A stretch of DNA of 64,000 bases from NCBI GenBank assembly GCA_963776935.1, contig CAVZOP010000009.1:62001-126000 (forward strand), read 5' to 3'. The position numbers and the translations under genes are program-made. The notes beneath the pieces were generated by a model. That model did no database searches, was not told the origin of the DNA, and was given only the letters and a program-made list of their open reading frames with translations. This document shows positions 17,891-27,269 of this stretch, piece after piece. The first letter of the stretch is position 1; each line of letters starts with the position of its first letter. This DNA comes from JALOLG01 sp963776935 (GTDB taxonomy: Bacteria > Actinomycetota > Acidimicrobiia > Acidimicrobiales > Ilumatobacteraceae).

Positions 17891-19462
17891 ATGTACGGGG
17901 AAGCAAGGATGCAACGACGACATCTGTCGCGGCGGCGTCGCAACGTCGCACTGGCCACCGCGGTCGCCGGGTTGTCGACGTTGTCGGCGACGACTGGCGG
18001 CGAGTTCGTGCACGCCGGCGGAAGCGCCACAGGCGACGTGGCCGAGTGGGTCGACGAGGTCGATCCGGCCACGGTCGTCGACCAATCGACCGATTGCATG
18101 GCCGGCGCGACCGACGCCGCGTTCTACCGCGGTGACCGCATCGTGTTGCGGTCGGGGATCTCCGACGCCGACGCGAGGACGGCCGTCAACACCGCCCTGC
18201 ACTGGGTGTACGGCGGCCCCTCGGTCTCGTGGGCGACCACCGTCGAGCGGATCACGTTCCCGCAGCCGCCATCGGGCCCGGGGATCAAGCCGGTGCTCTC
18301 GGTGTCGCTCAGCCCACGGTCGGATGGGGCTCCGCATGACGTCGTGGCGCTTGCCCGACGCCTCTGGCACGAGCCCGGCCTCGAGGCCGGACCCGACTAC
18401 GTCCTCACACCGTCGACGCCGTACACCGCGTTCTGGCCAAAGGGCTACCCCAAGCCGATCTCGACGCTGACGCCACCACGCACGAACATCACGCCCAGCG
18501 GTCTGCCGGTCGGGACCGGCACCCTGGTACGGGTGTACGACGTCGGAATCGCGCCGCGCCTTCCCGGCGTGTTGCCGAACGTGACACCGCTCGCGTCCGT
18601 CGACAACGAGCTGATCGACCGCAACGGTGACATCGTCGTCGACTATCCCGCCGCCGGACACGGAGTGGCGATCGGTGGCATGTTCGCGACGATGGTTCCC
18701 GGCGCGGTCGTGGTGGAAGCGCGAATCTCGGACCGCAACGGCCTCGCCACCGACGTCTCCGCGGCTCGCCGCATCGCCGACTCACTGCGCAACACGCCAC
18801 GGCAGTCCTGGCCGTCGGTGGCCATCAACGCCTATGGATCCGTGGCCTGCGACTTCGACCCCACCGCGCCCGGTCGTCAGCTCGAACCGGTCGGCCTCAA
18901 AGCCGTCGTCGAGGTGACCGACCGGTTCGACCCGATCCAGCCCAACGGCCTCCTCCTCGTCGCCTCGGCCGGCAACCAGGACAGCTCCAGAGAGACGTAC
19001 CCGGCGGCGTTCGACTCGGTGCTCAGCGTGGGGGCCCTCGACACCACGCTCGATGCCGACGGCAGCCCGTGGTCGTCGCCGACACGAACCGGACCAAAGG
19101 CCGAATTCTCGAACTACGGCGACTGGGTCGACGCGTGGGCGTCCGGCGTGGCGCTGCCAACGGTCCACGTCATCGGCGTGGCGTTCGAGAAGGGCCTGCC
19201 AGTCCTCGATGGCAAGGGCCAAGTCGACGGCTCGTCGTTCTCGGCTCCGATCGTCGGTGCCATGATCGCCGAACAGATGTCGATCACCCAGCTCGACGCC
19301 CGAGACGCCTGGGACATGATCGCCAGCCAGGGTGCGACGCCGCTGCCGGAGTGCGGTGCGTCGCCGTCGTCGGCGCCGAGCGGTGTGGCCGTCGCCCTCG
19401 CGTCGATGTCGCCGACGGTCACCGCAACCACGCCGGGCTCGGGGAAAGCGATCCTGTGCTGA
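17891..19462 (+). CDS. secreted S8-family (subtilisin-like) serine protease
   Basis: 523 aa with a basic N-terminus (RRHLSRRRRN) and hydrophobic signal segment (VALATAVAGLSTLSA), so exported. The subtilase triad is visible although motifs are divergent: Asp217 in VRVYDVGI, His257 in AGHGVAIGGM, Ser449 in GSSFSAPIVGAM, plus the oxyanion Asn362 in VASAGNQDS. A region of about 180 residues precedes the catalytic core. It follows the small acidic protein by 45 bp, probably in the same operon as the sigma gene. A secreted protease next to an intracellular CHAT protease and sigma factor suggests an output under sigma control rather than an anti-sigma protease (inference). Confidence 0.88.
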   Translation: MYGEARMQRRHLSRRRRNVALATAVAGLSTLSATTGGEFVHAGGSATGDVAEWVDEVDPATVVDQSTDCMAGATDAAFYRGDRIVLRSGISDADARTAVNTALHWVYGGPSVSWATTVERITFPQPPSGPGIKPVLSVSLSPRSDGAPHDVVALARRLWHEPGLEAGPDYVLTPSTPYTAFWPKGYPKPISTLTPPRTNITPSGLPVGTGTLVRVYDVGIAPRLPGVLPNVTPLASVDNELIDRNGDIVVDYPAAGHGVAIGGMFATMVPGAVVVEARISDRNGLATDVSAARRIADSLRNTPRQSWPSVAINAYGSVACDFDPTAPGRQLEPVGLKAVVEVTDRFDPIQPNGLLLVASAGNQDSSRETYPAAFDSVLSVGALDTTLDADGSPWSSPTRTGPKAEFSNYGDWVDAWASGVALPTVHVIGVAFEKGLPVLDGKGQVDGSSFSAPIVGAMIAEQMSITQLDARDAWDMIASQGATPLPECGASPSSAPSGVAVALASMSPTVTATTPGSGKAILC

Positions 19463-19634
19463 AGCCCGACTACTCGGTCTGATCGAAGCATCGCCCGGGC
19501 TGCATGCCCGGGCGATGTCGCGTCGCGGACCGGTTCCGTCACCGACCCGAGATTCCCGTATCCATCGCGTGCCTGGTGGGTCGTGCGGGGGCGAGTGGGC
19601 GACGGTGCCCGCTGCGTCGCGAGGAGTGATTCGG

Positions 19635-22600
19635 ATGGGCAACCAGCTCGGATGGGTGCAGATCAGCAAGGCATTGGGCGCCGGTCGTGCGCGCACGGGC
19701 AGTTGGAGCGACGACGAGCGACCGCCTCGCGTGTCGCATCGTCACCCGGCGGTTGGCCATGTGCTCCGCCGCGTGTTCCGTCCGGGTCGGACACTCATGT
19801 TGATCGCGCTCGTCGCGGTGACGATCGTCTCGTGGGCGGTGAAGGCCGGCGCGACCCCCCAGCCGGCACGGCTCGCACCCTCCGGGAGCACTGCGACCGG
19901 GGGGTCGCCTGGACTGATCGCCGCGGGCGGGTCCCACGTCTGCGTCGTGCTGGCCGACGGCACGGTCTCGTGCTGGGGCGACAACACGTCGGGCCAACTC
20001 GGCGCGGCGACCATTGAGACGTACTCGGTCGAACCCGTCGCGGTAGCGGGGCTGACGGGTGTGCTGGAGGTGTCCGCCGGCGAATCGCACTCCTGCGCCC
20101 TGCTGACGAGCCGATCGATCAAGTGTTGGGGACGTGGATTCTCGGGGCAGCTCGGTGACGGCAACACGTCGTCGTCGACCACTCCGGTCGACGTGCTGGG
20201 CATCGGCGACGCCGTCGCGGTGCGTGCCGGCGGCGACCACACCTGCGCGCTGCGTGCCACCGGCCAGGTGAACTGCTGGGGTGACAACAACGACGGCGGG
20301 TTGGGCGACGGGACCACGACGGACGCGCCATCGCCGGTCGAGGTGGTCGGGATCGCGAACTCGGTGGCGATCGCGGTCGGCTCGGAGTCGACGTGTGCGC
20401 TGCTCGAGACCGGCTCGGTGAGGTGCTGGGGATTCAACGGTTTCGGCCAGTTGGGCAACGGCACCGAGGTCGACTCGCATGTGCCGGCCGACGTCGTCGC
20501 GCTCAGCGACGCGGTGGCGATCGGGATGGGCGACACCCACTCGTGCGCGATCCGAGCGGGTGGCGCGGCGATGTGTTGGGGCAACAACTCGTCCGGCGAG
20601 CTCGGCAACGGCACGTTGACCAAGTCGCTGGTTCCGGTGGCGGTCGTCGGGTTGACCGATGCGGTGACAGCTGATCCGGGCGACTTCGGGACGTGCGCGA
20701 TGTCGGCGAGCGGTGCGGTGAACTGCTGGGGCAATTCGTTCCGGGGCACCCTCGGCAACGGCGTGAGCGACGGCAGCGTGTTCACGATCCCGGTCCCCGT
20801 GACGGGCGTCGACGACGCTGTTGCGCTGGCGTTCGGTGCCGAGCACGGATGCGTGATTCGTGTCGACGCCAGCGTGTGGTGCTGGGGTGACAGTTCCGAC
20901 GGGGAGGCCGGGGCCGGCTTGCCATCGGAGATCCTCGAGCCGTTGGTGATCGGCGGCATCGGCGCCGCGGTGCACGTCGCGACCGGTCGGGACCACACGT
21001 GTGCCCATCTCGTCGACGCCACGGTGAGCTGCTGGGGAGCCGGTAGCCGTGGCCAGTTGGGCAACGGTGCTCGCCCGACGTCGGCCGAACCGTCGACGGT
21101 GAGCGGCCTGACCGACGTCACAGATGTGACCGCGGGTGATTTCCACGCGTGCGCCGTGCTCGTCGACACCACGATGCGGTGCTGGGGTTCGAACGGCGCG
21201 GGTGAGCTCGGCGACGGCACTCGAACCGAATCGACGACGCCGGTCGTCGTCAGCGGTCTCTCGGCCGTCGCCGAAGCCGGAGCGGGCGGCGAGCACACGT
21301 GTGCGAGGCTCGATGACGGCACGATGTCGTGCTGGGGGGATGGCTTCCCGGGCCAGCTCGGGAACGGGTCGACCTCGGATCAGCTCGTGCCGACGCTTGT
21401 CGCCGGGGCCAACAGCATCGCCGTGATCGGGGTTGGCGGCGACCGCACGTGCGCTCGCGGCGCGAGCGGCGCCGTTGCCTGCTGGGGGGAGAACGGCGAC
21501 GGGCAACTCGGCGATGGCACGACGACCGACCGGACGACACCGACGCTCGTGGCGACCGTGCCGAACGACTTCGTCACCCTCGACGCCGGTACCCGGCACA
21601 CCTGCGCGGCCCGCGCGGCCGCGACGATGTGTTGGGGCGACAACATCAGCGGCCAGCTGGGAGACGGTACGTCGTTCGACCGTCTGACCCCGGTCGCAGT
21701 GTCCGGCATCGCCGGTTCGCAAGTGCGCGCGGGCGGCTCGCACACGTGCGGCATCGTCACCGGCGGCGCTGTGAAGTGCTGGGGCCAGAACTTCCACGGT
21801 CAGCTCGGCGACGGTTCGCTGTTCCAGCGCAGCACGCCGGTCGACGTCATCGGCATCGCCGGGGTGAGCGATCTCGATCTCGGCGACCGCCACACGTGCG
21901 TCGTGCTCGCCGACGCGACGGTTGCCTGCTGGGGCTCCAACTTCGACGGCCAGATCGGGCAGCCGTCGAGCTTCCCGGTGCCGGTTCAGACGGCGGTCGT
22001 CGGAGCCGCCGTGCCCCAGATCGCGATTCCCCTGAGTCCGGCGCGGTTGTTGGATACGCGGTCGGTGAACTCGACGGTGGATGGGTTGTTCGCGGGTGGT
22101 GGTCGGCGTGGTGCGGGTTCGGTGTTGGAGTTGGTGGTGGCTGGTCGTGGTGGTGTGCCGGCGGGTGCTGCGGCGGTGGTGGTGAACGTGACGGTGGTGG
22201 ATCCGTTGGCGGCTGGGTTCGCGACGTTGTTCCCGTGTGGGGTGCCGGTGCCGGTGGCGTCGAGTTTGAACTTCGGGCCGGGTGATGTGGTGCCGAACGA
22301 GTTGGTGGCCAAGGTCGGTGTGAACGGTTCGGTGTGTGTGTTCACCGACGCCGAGACGCATCTGTTGGCCGACGTCGTCGGATACCTGCCGGCGGGGCCT
22401 GGGTATGCGCCGTTGAGTCCGGCGCGGTTGTTGGATACGCGGTCGGTGAACTCGACGGTGGATGGGTTGTTCGCGGGTGGTGGTCGGCGTGGTGCGGGTT
22501 CGGTGTTGGAGTTGGTGGTGGCTGGTCGTGGTGGTGTGCCGGCGGGTGCTGCGGCGGTGGTGGTGAACGTGACGGTGGTGGATCCGTTGGCGGCTGGGTT

Positions 22601-23156
22601 CGCGACGTTGTTCCCGTGTGGGGTGCCGGTGCCGGTGGCGTCGAGTTTGAACTTCGGGCCGGGTGATGTGGTGCCGAACGAGTTGGTGGCCAAGGTCGGT
22701 GTGAACGGTTCGGTGTGTGTGTTCACCGACGCCGAGACGCATCTGTTGGCCGACGTCGTCGGATACCTGCCGGCGGGGCCTGGGTATGCGCCGTTGAGTC
22801 CGGCGCGGTTGTTGGATACGCGGTCGGTGAACTCGACGGTGGATGGGTTGTTCGCGGGTGGTGGTCGGCGTGGTGCGGGTTCGGTGTTGGAGTTGGTGGT
22901 GGCTGGTCGTGGTGGTGTGCCGGCGGGTGCTGCGGCGGTGGTGGTGAACGTGACGGTGGTGGATCCGTTGGCGGCTGGGTTCGCGACGTTGTTCCCGTGT
23001 GGGGTGCCGGTGCCGGTGGCGTCGAGTTTGAACTTCGGGCCGGGTGATGTGGTGCCGAACGAGTTGGTGGCCAAGGTCGGTGTGAACGGTTCGGTGTGTG
23101 TGTTCACCGACGCCGAGACGCATCTGTTGGCCGACGTCGTCGGATACCTGCCGTGA
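19635..23156 (+). CDS. giant secreted RCC1-repeat protein with three C-terminal LDTR repeats
   Basis: 1173 aa. An uncleaved or late signal/anchor (TLMLIALVAVTIVSWAVKAGA, about 55-75) is followed by 14 RCC1-like repeats of about 51 residues, each with a signature CWGDNxxGQLGDG, forming probably two seven-bladed propellers. The paired Cys in each blade (HTCAL ... NCWG) suggest disulfides and extracellular location. The C-terminus consists of three identical 127-residue modules (LSPARLLDTRSVN ... VVGYLP), a surface-protein module I associate with Ilumatobacter relatives. The ATG at 19635 is preceded by GAGGAG. Codon use changes sharply at 22032, becoming G/T-ending and GT-rich. It follows the S8 gene by 172 bp and may be its substrate (inference). 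Confidence 0.85.
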   Translation: MGNQLGWVQISKALGAGRARTGSWSDDERPPRVSHRHPAVGHVLRRVFRPGRTLMLIALVAVTIVSWAVKAGATPQPARLAPSGSTATGGSPGLIAAGGSHVCVVLADGTVSCWGDNTSGQLGAATIETYSVEPVAVAGLTGVLEVSAGESHSCALLTSRSIKCWGRGFSGQLGDGNTSSSTTPVDVLGIGDAVAVRAGGDHTCALRATGQVNCWGDNNDGGLGDGTTTDAPSPVEVVGIANSVAIAVGSESTCALLETGSVRCWGFNGFGQLGNGTEVDSHVPADVVALSDAVAIGMGDTHSCAIRAGGAAMCWGNNSSGELGNGTLTKSLVPVAVVGLTDAVTADPGDFGTCAMSASGAVNCWGNSFRGTLGNGVSDGSVFTIPVPVTGVDDAVALAFGAEHGCVIRVDASVWCWGDSSDGEAGAGLPSEILEPLVIGGIGAAVHVATGRDHTCAHLVDATVSCWGAGSRGQLGNGARPTSAEPSTVSGLTDVTDVTAGDFHACAVLVDTTMRCWGSNGAGELGDGTRTESTTPVVVSGLSAVAEAGAGGEHTCARLDDGTMSCWGDGFPGQLGNGSTSDQLVPTLVAGANSIAVIGVGGDRTCARGASGAVACWGENGDGQLGDGTTTDRTTPTLVATVPNDFVTLDAGTRHTCAARAAATMCWGDNISGQLGDGTSFDRLTPVAVSGIAGSQVRAGGSHTCGIVTGGAVKCWGQNFHGQLGDGSLFQRSTPVDVIGIAGVSDLDLGDRHTCVVLADATVACWGSNFDGQIGQPSSFPVPVQTAVVGAAVPQIAIPLSPARLLDTRSVNSTVDGLFAGGGRRGAGSVLELVVAGRGGVPAGAAAVVVNVTVVDPLAAGFATLFPCGVPVPVASSLNFGPGDVVPNELVAKVGVNGSVCVFTDAETHLLADVVGYLPAGPGYAPLSPARLLDTRSVNSTVDGLFAGGGRRGAGSVLELVVAGRGGVPAGAAAVVVNVTVVDPLAAGFATLFPCGVPVPVASSLNFGPGDVVPNELVAKVGVNGSVCVFTDAETHLLADVVGYLPAGPGYAPLSPARLLDTRSVNSTVDGLFAGGGRRGAGSVLELVVAGRGGVPAGAAAVVVNVTVVDPLAAGFATLFPCGVPVPVASSLNFGPGDVVPNELVAKVGVNGSVCVFTDAETHLLADVVGYLP
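22032..23153 (+). repeat. three tandem copies of a 381-bp coding repeat
   Basis: Units begin at 22032, 22413 and 22794; the third is cut by the stop codon at 23154. By eye they are identical apart from the first base (C versus T). Identity at synonymous sites points to recent amplification or ongoing gene conversion. The GGT/GTG/TTG-rich codon use differs from the surrounding GC-ending usage. Confidence 0.95.
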
Positions 23157-23204
23157 GGTGCCCGTTGGGGCCCTCCCGGCCGATGAGCGGTAACTTCCGT
23201 ACAC

Positions 23205-24830
23205 ATGAAGGGGCTGATGCAGGACATACCGCTCTCGATCACCCACCTGTTCGACCGGGCGGAGAAGTACTTCCCGCACAAGCAGGTCGTCACCGCCACG
23301 CCGGCCGGCCGCGAGCGGGTCACGTACGGCGACTGGGCGGCGCGGACGCGGCGTCTCGGCGGCGTGCTCGACACGCTCGGCATCTCCGATGACGGCCGCG
23401 TCGCGACGTTCGCGTGGAACACGGCCCGGCACCTCGAGCTCTACTTCGCTGCTCCCTGCACGGGGCGTGTGCTGCACACGCTGAACATCCGGCTGTTCCC
23501 CGAGCAGCTCACGTACATCGTCAACCACGCCGACGACGAGGTGATCTTCGTCGACCGTTCGCTGCTCGCCCTCCTGGCACCGTTGTTGCCGACGTTCGAG
23601 CGGCTTCGTCACCTCGTGCTCATGGACGACGGCAAGGGCGACATCCCGGCCGACCTCAACGGCCACGAGCTGCTGGACTACGAGGAGCTGCTGTCTGCTG
23701 CCTCACCGGTCGAGTTCCACATCGACGACGAGCACCGGGCCGCGAGCATGTGCTACACGAGCGGGACGACCGGCAACCCCAAGGGGGTCGTCTACACGCA
23801 TCGCAGCACGTTCCTCCACACCATGGGCGCGCTCACGGCCGACTCGCTCGGCGCTCGCGAATCCGACGTGATCCTCCCGGTCGTGCCGATGTTCCACGCC
23901 AACGCGTGGGGGCTCGCCCACGCTGGAGTGGCCGCCGGGTCGACGCTCGTGATGCCAGGACCCGACCTGTCGGGCCGCGCCCTCGCCGACCTGATCGTCG
24001 ACGAGAAGGTGACGGTCGCCGCCGGCGTGCCGACGATCTGGATGCAGGTGCTGCCCGAGCTGAAGGGCCGCGACACGTCGTCGTTGCGAGCGATCCCCTG
24101 TGGCGGCTCGGCCGTGCCGAAGGCGCTGTCGGAGGCGTATCGCGAGCAGCTCGGCCAACCCATCCTGCAGGCGTGGGGGATGACCGAGACGAGCCCGATC
24201 GCAGCGGTGTGCCGGCTCGACTCCGACGAGCTCTCGTTGCCCGACGCCGAGCAGGCCGAGCTGCGCACGATGGTCGGACGGATCAACTTCGGCGTCGAGT
24301 GCCGTGTCGTGGAGCCGGACACCACGAACCAGCTGCCATGGGACGGCGAGTCGAGTGGCGAGCTGCAATGTCGTGGCAACTGGATCGCGTCGACGTACTA
24401 CGACGACCCGCGCGCTGGCGAGAGCTTCACCGAAGACGGCTGGCTGCGCACCGGCGACGTGGCGGCGATGGACGCGAGGGGCCGGATCCGCCTCGTCGAC
24501 CGCACCAAGGACCTCATCAAGTCGGGTGGCGAGTGGATCTCGTCGGTCGAGCTCGAGAACGAGCTGATGGCCCACCCGGCGATCAAGGAGGCGGCCGTGA
24601 TCGGCGTGCCGCATCCGAAGTGGTCGGAGCGTCCGCTGGCGTGCGTGGTGTTGGAGGAGGGTGCCACGATCACACCGGCCGAGGTCATCGACTTCCTGTC
24701 GTCGAAGGTGGCGAAGTGGCAACTTCCCGACGACGTCGTGTTCATCGACGAGGTCCCCAAGACCAGCGTCGGGAAGTTCTCCAAGAAGACCCTCCGCGAC
24801 CGATTCGCCGAGTACGTCCTGCCGAGCTGA
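23205..24830 (+). CDS. long-chain fatty acid--CoA ligase (AMP-forming)
   Basis: ANL-superfamily enzyme of 541 aa that activates a carboxylic acid to its acyl-CoA via the acyl-adenylate. The P-loop-like A3 motif YTSGTTGNPKGV, the A5 motif QAWGMTETSP, the A7 hinge region (WLRTGDVAAMD) and A8 (DRTKDLIKSGGEWIS), plus the catalytic C-terminal Lys region (PKTSVGKFSKK) are all present. The N-terminal MQDIPLSITHLFDRAEKYFP is typical of the medium/long-chain ligases. It is monocistronic and converges on the DUF2157 gene at a hairpin. The exact chain length is not predictable. Confidence 0.93.
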   Translation: MKGLMQDIPLSITHLFDRAEKYFPHKQVVTATPAGRERVTYGDWAARTRRLGGVLDTLGISDDGRVATFAWNTARHLELYFAAPCTGRVLHTLNIRLFPEQLTYIVNHADDEVIFVDRSLLALLAPLLPTFERLRHLVLMDDGKGDIPADLNGHELLDYEELLSAASPVEFHIDDEHRAASMCYTSGTTGNPKGVVYTHRSTFLHTMGALTADSLGARESDVILPVVPMFHANAWGLAHAGVAAGSTLVMPGPDLSGRALADLIVDEKVTVAAGVPTIWMQVLPELKGRDTSSLRAIPCGGSAVPKALSEAYREQLGQPILQAWGMTETSPIAAVCRLDSDELSLPDAEQAELRTMVGRINFGVECRVVEPDTTNQLPWDGESSGELQCRGNWIASTYYDDPRAGESFTEDGWLRTGDVAAMDARGRIRLVDRTKDLIKSGGEWISSVELENELMAHPAIKEAAVIGVPHPKWSERPLACVVLEEGATITPAEVIDFLSSKVAKWQLPDDVVFIDEVPKTSVGKFSKKTLRDRFAEYVLPS

Positions 24831-24862
24831 TCAGAGCCTGTCGCGTCGATCAACACCTGGTC

Positions 24863-24887
24863 GCCGGCTCAGGTTGACTGAGCCGGC
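24863..24887. terminator. perfect hairpin between convergent genes
   Basis: GCCGGCTCAG and CTGAGCCGGC form a 10-bp perfect stem around a 5-nt loop. It lies 32 bp after the ligase stop and spans the stop codon of the minus-strand DUF2157 gene (24869-24871), so it could terminate both transcripts. No U-tract follows. Confidence 0.5.
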
Positions 24888-26317
24888 TCATGAGACGCGG
24901 CGTCGGGCGCCTCGACTGGCGAAGACGGCGGTTCCACGGCGCGCCCGCCAAGCTCGGTGCGCAGCCGCGAGCTCATGCGGGTCAACAGGATGGCGATCAC
25001 CAGGATGAGTGTGCCGGCGACGAAGAGGAGCAATGGTGCGCGGCCTTCGCCGGGGAAGAACCATCCGATCGCCCACGGCACGAACACGAGCAGTCCGAGC
25101 GACCCGAGCATCGATGTCATCACACGTCCGGGAGCCGTTCCCACGACGATCAACCCCGCAGCGCTGGCGATGCCGAGGATCGTTGCGAACCCAGTGGTCT
25201 GCGTTGCTGTGAGCGCCGCGCCGCCGAGCACGGCCAAGCTGCCGAACACGAGCGCGACGTGCGGAATGAGCACCCGTCGGTGCGTGGCGACAGCAGTCAG
25301 GAGCAGGCCGGTCAGCCACATAGAGAGACCAGTGATCAGTCCGGCGTCGGCAGCGAAGTAAGCGAGTGTGCTCGGCGTCGCCTGGAACAAGGCGATGCCG
25401 CCGATCACACCGAGCACGATCCGATCGTCGAGCCCGCGGGCGGGGCCGTCGACTCCGGCGAGCGTCACCAGGCCGAGTCCTGTGCCAAGGATCGCGAGCA
25501 GGCCGGCGCCCTGCCAATCGCCCATGATGGTCCCAGCACCGGCGACCATTGTGACCGCGCCGACGCCAACCACGAGGAGCGGAACCACGATGAGCCTCCT
25601 GAGACCGATCGCGAGGTAGACGACGCCCAGGAGCCACAGGGCGATGCCAGCGGGACCCGGGCTCCACAACGCTGACACGCTGGTACCGACGAGGACCGCG
25701 ACACCGATGAGGCACGTGCACTGCTGTACGAGCGGGCCGCGCCACCTCCAGAGCAGACCGCTTTGGAGCGCGACTGCCGCGGCGCACACCGCGGCGACGC
25801 CCGTGGCCCGGCCGATCTCGAGCACTTCGTCGGCCACGACTCCGGCCAACAGGGCCGTCGCCGCGGTGGAGACCAACCAAAGCGCTTGCCGAAGCCGATC
25901 GAGCGCCGGCTCCGGCGAACGGTTCACGAGCACGCCCGCCACGAACAGGCCCGCGGCCGCGAGGGCACTCAGCGCGAGACGACCCGTCGTGCCGATATCG
26001 GCCCAACGCCGACCGACGAAGAGCGCCAGCCCGATGATCGTCAACGCGCCACCGAGGTAGCCCAGAGCCTCGGCCATCGCCGGGATCCCCCGCCTGTGCG
26101 CGTCGGTGGGTGCTGGCGGTGGTGCGATCAGTCGCGCCTGCTCATGGCGCCGGATGGCCTCCGACTGCGGCCTGCTGAGTAGGCCGGAACTGACCCACCG
26201 CTCCAGATCGTCGTCAAGTGTGTCGGGCGTTCCGGCGAGCGGCGCGCGACTGGACGTGGTCCGGTTCGCGGTGTGGCCCTTCGATCTGAACCCGGGATGG
26301 CCGAGAAGTACGGTCAC
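24869..26317 (-). CDS. DUF2157-like polytopic membrane protein
   Basis: About 482 aa. A soluble N-terminal segment (DDLERWVSSGLLSRPQSEAIRRHE) matches the N-terminal motif of DUF2157 proteins; it is followed by at least 12 hydrophobic segments (from YLGGALTIIGLALFVG to LLLFVAGTLILVIAILL). The C-terminus is a short hydrophilic Pro/Glu-rich tail. The function is unknown. The start is uncertain: GTG at 26317 leaves a short leader before the conserved motif; the frame stays open to 26452. Confidence 0.7.
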   Translation of the reverse strand: MTVLLGHPGFRSKGHTANRTTSSRAPLAGTPDTLDDDLERWVSSGLLSRPQSEAIRRHEQARLIAPPPAPTDAHRRGIPAMAEALGYLGGALTIIGLALFVGRRWADIGTTGRLALSALAAAGLFVAGVLVNRSPEPALDRLRQALWLVSTAATALLAGVVADEVLEIGRATGVAAVCAAAVALQSGLLWRWRGPLVQQCTCLIGVAVLVGTSVSALWSPGPAGIALWLLGVVYLAIGLRRLIVVPLLVVGVGAVTMVAGAGTIMGDWQGAGLLAILGTGLGLVTLAGVDGPARGLDDRIVLGVIGGIALFQATPSTLAYFAADAGLITGLSMWLTGLLLTAVATHRRVLIPHVALVFGSLAVLGGAALTATQTTGFATILGIASAAGLIVVGTAPGRVMTSMLGSLGLLVFVPWAIGWFFPGEGRAPLLLFVAGTLILVIAILLTRMSSRLRTELGGRAVEPPSSPVEAPDAASHEPAQST

Positions 26318-26510
26318 GTGACTTGGCCCAGGCGACGGCGATGACGACCGCGAGGAGCAGCAGCGGCAACCCAAGAGACACCATCCGGTAACTCCTTTGA
26401 TGTCCGATTCAACTCGTTCGTACAGCTCGGAGCGTCCCGATACCAGGGCCAAACGTCCTGCGGCTCGGCCTACCCCGAGCGGCCGAGTCGTTCGATCGAA
26501 CGCGTCGCGA

Positions 26511-27269
26511 TCAGAGCCGGCGGGCCTTGACCACGCGTTGGAGGAACTGCTGGGTGCGCGGTTCGGTCGGGGTGTCGAAGATCCGGTCGGGAGGGCCCTC
26601 CTCGAGGATCCGGCCGTCGTGGAGGAAGCAGACCCGGTCGGCGATCTCGCGGGCGAACCCCATCTCGTGGGTGGCGATCAGCATCGTCATGCCGTCGCGC
26701 TTGAGGTCGCGGACGACGTCGAGGACCTCGCCAACGAGCTCGGGGTCGAGTGCCGACGTGATCTCGTCGAGCAGCATGATCTCGGGGTGCATCGCCAGCG
26801 AGCGGGCGATCGCCACGCGCTGCTGCTGGCCGCCGGAGAGCTGGTCGGGGTAGGCGTCGGCGCGATCGGCGAGTCCGAGACGGCCGAGCAGCTCAACGGC
26901 CGCCGCTCGCGCCTCGTCGGCAGGGCGACGGAGCACCTTGCGCGGACCGATCGAGACGTTGTCGACGACGGAGATGTGGGGGAACAGGTTGAAGCTCTGG
27001 AACACCATCCCGATCCGCCGGCGGATCGGGTCGGCGTCGCGGCCCGGTTCGCTGATGTCGTCACCGTCGAGCAGGATCCGTCCGTCGTCGATCGACTCCA
27101 GCAGGTTGACGCAGCGCAGCAGCGTGCTCTTGCCCGATCCCGACGCGCCGATGAGGCAGATCACCTCACGATCTTCGACGGCGAGGTCGATGCCGCCGAG
27201 CACCACGTGCGAGTCGAACGACTTCACGACACCCTCGAGCGTCAGCTTGGCGGCCGGCGGGTCACCCAT
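26511..27269 (-). CDS. polar amino acid ABC transporter ATP-binding protein
   Basis: 252-aa GlnQ-type ATPase. Walker A GASGSGKSTLLR, Q-loop VFQSFNLFPH, signature LSGGQQQR and Walker B MLLDEITSALDPE are all present. In this family Walker B normally reads DEPTSALDPE; the Ile here in place of Pro is a mild deviation. Its ATG overlaps the permease stop by one base (TGATG), so the two are coupled. The set of binding protein, one permease and ATPase forms a complete importer of polar or basic amino acids. Confidence 0.93.
   Translation of the reverse strand: MGDPPAAKLTLEGVVKSFDSHVVLGGIDLAVEDREVICLIGASGSGKSTLLRCVNLLESIDDGRILLDGDDISEPGRDADPIRRRIGMVFQSFNLFPHISVVDNVSIGPRKVLRRPADEARAAAVELLGRLGLADRADAYPDQLSGGQQQRVAIARSLAMHPEIMLLDEITSALDPELVGEVLDVVRDLKRDGMTMLIATHEMGFAREIADRVCFLHDGRILEEGPPDRIFDTPTEPRTQQFLQRVVKARRL

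Noticed and set aside
13970..19462. Type III-E CRISPR locus
   Set aside because: No Cas7-11-like gene, no Cas1/Cas2 and no repeat-spacer array is present; only the CHAT and sigma parts are analogous.
22032..23153. Tandem repeats as a CRISPR array
   Set aside because: The period is 381 bp, there are no spacers, and the repeats are coding.
19539..23666. 1375-aa open frame on the minus strand opposite the RCC1/LDTR gene
   Set aside because: It is a shadow frame kept open by high GC and by the three identical repeats; composition is Arg/His/Thr-rich with no domain, and the plus strand is clearly coding.
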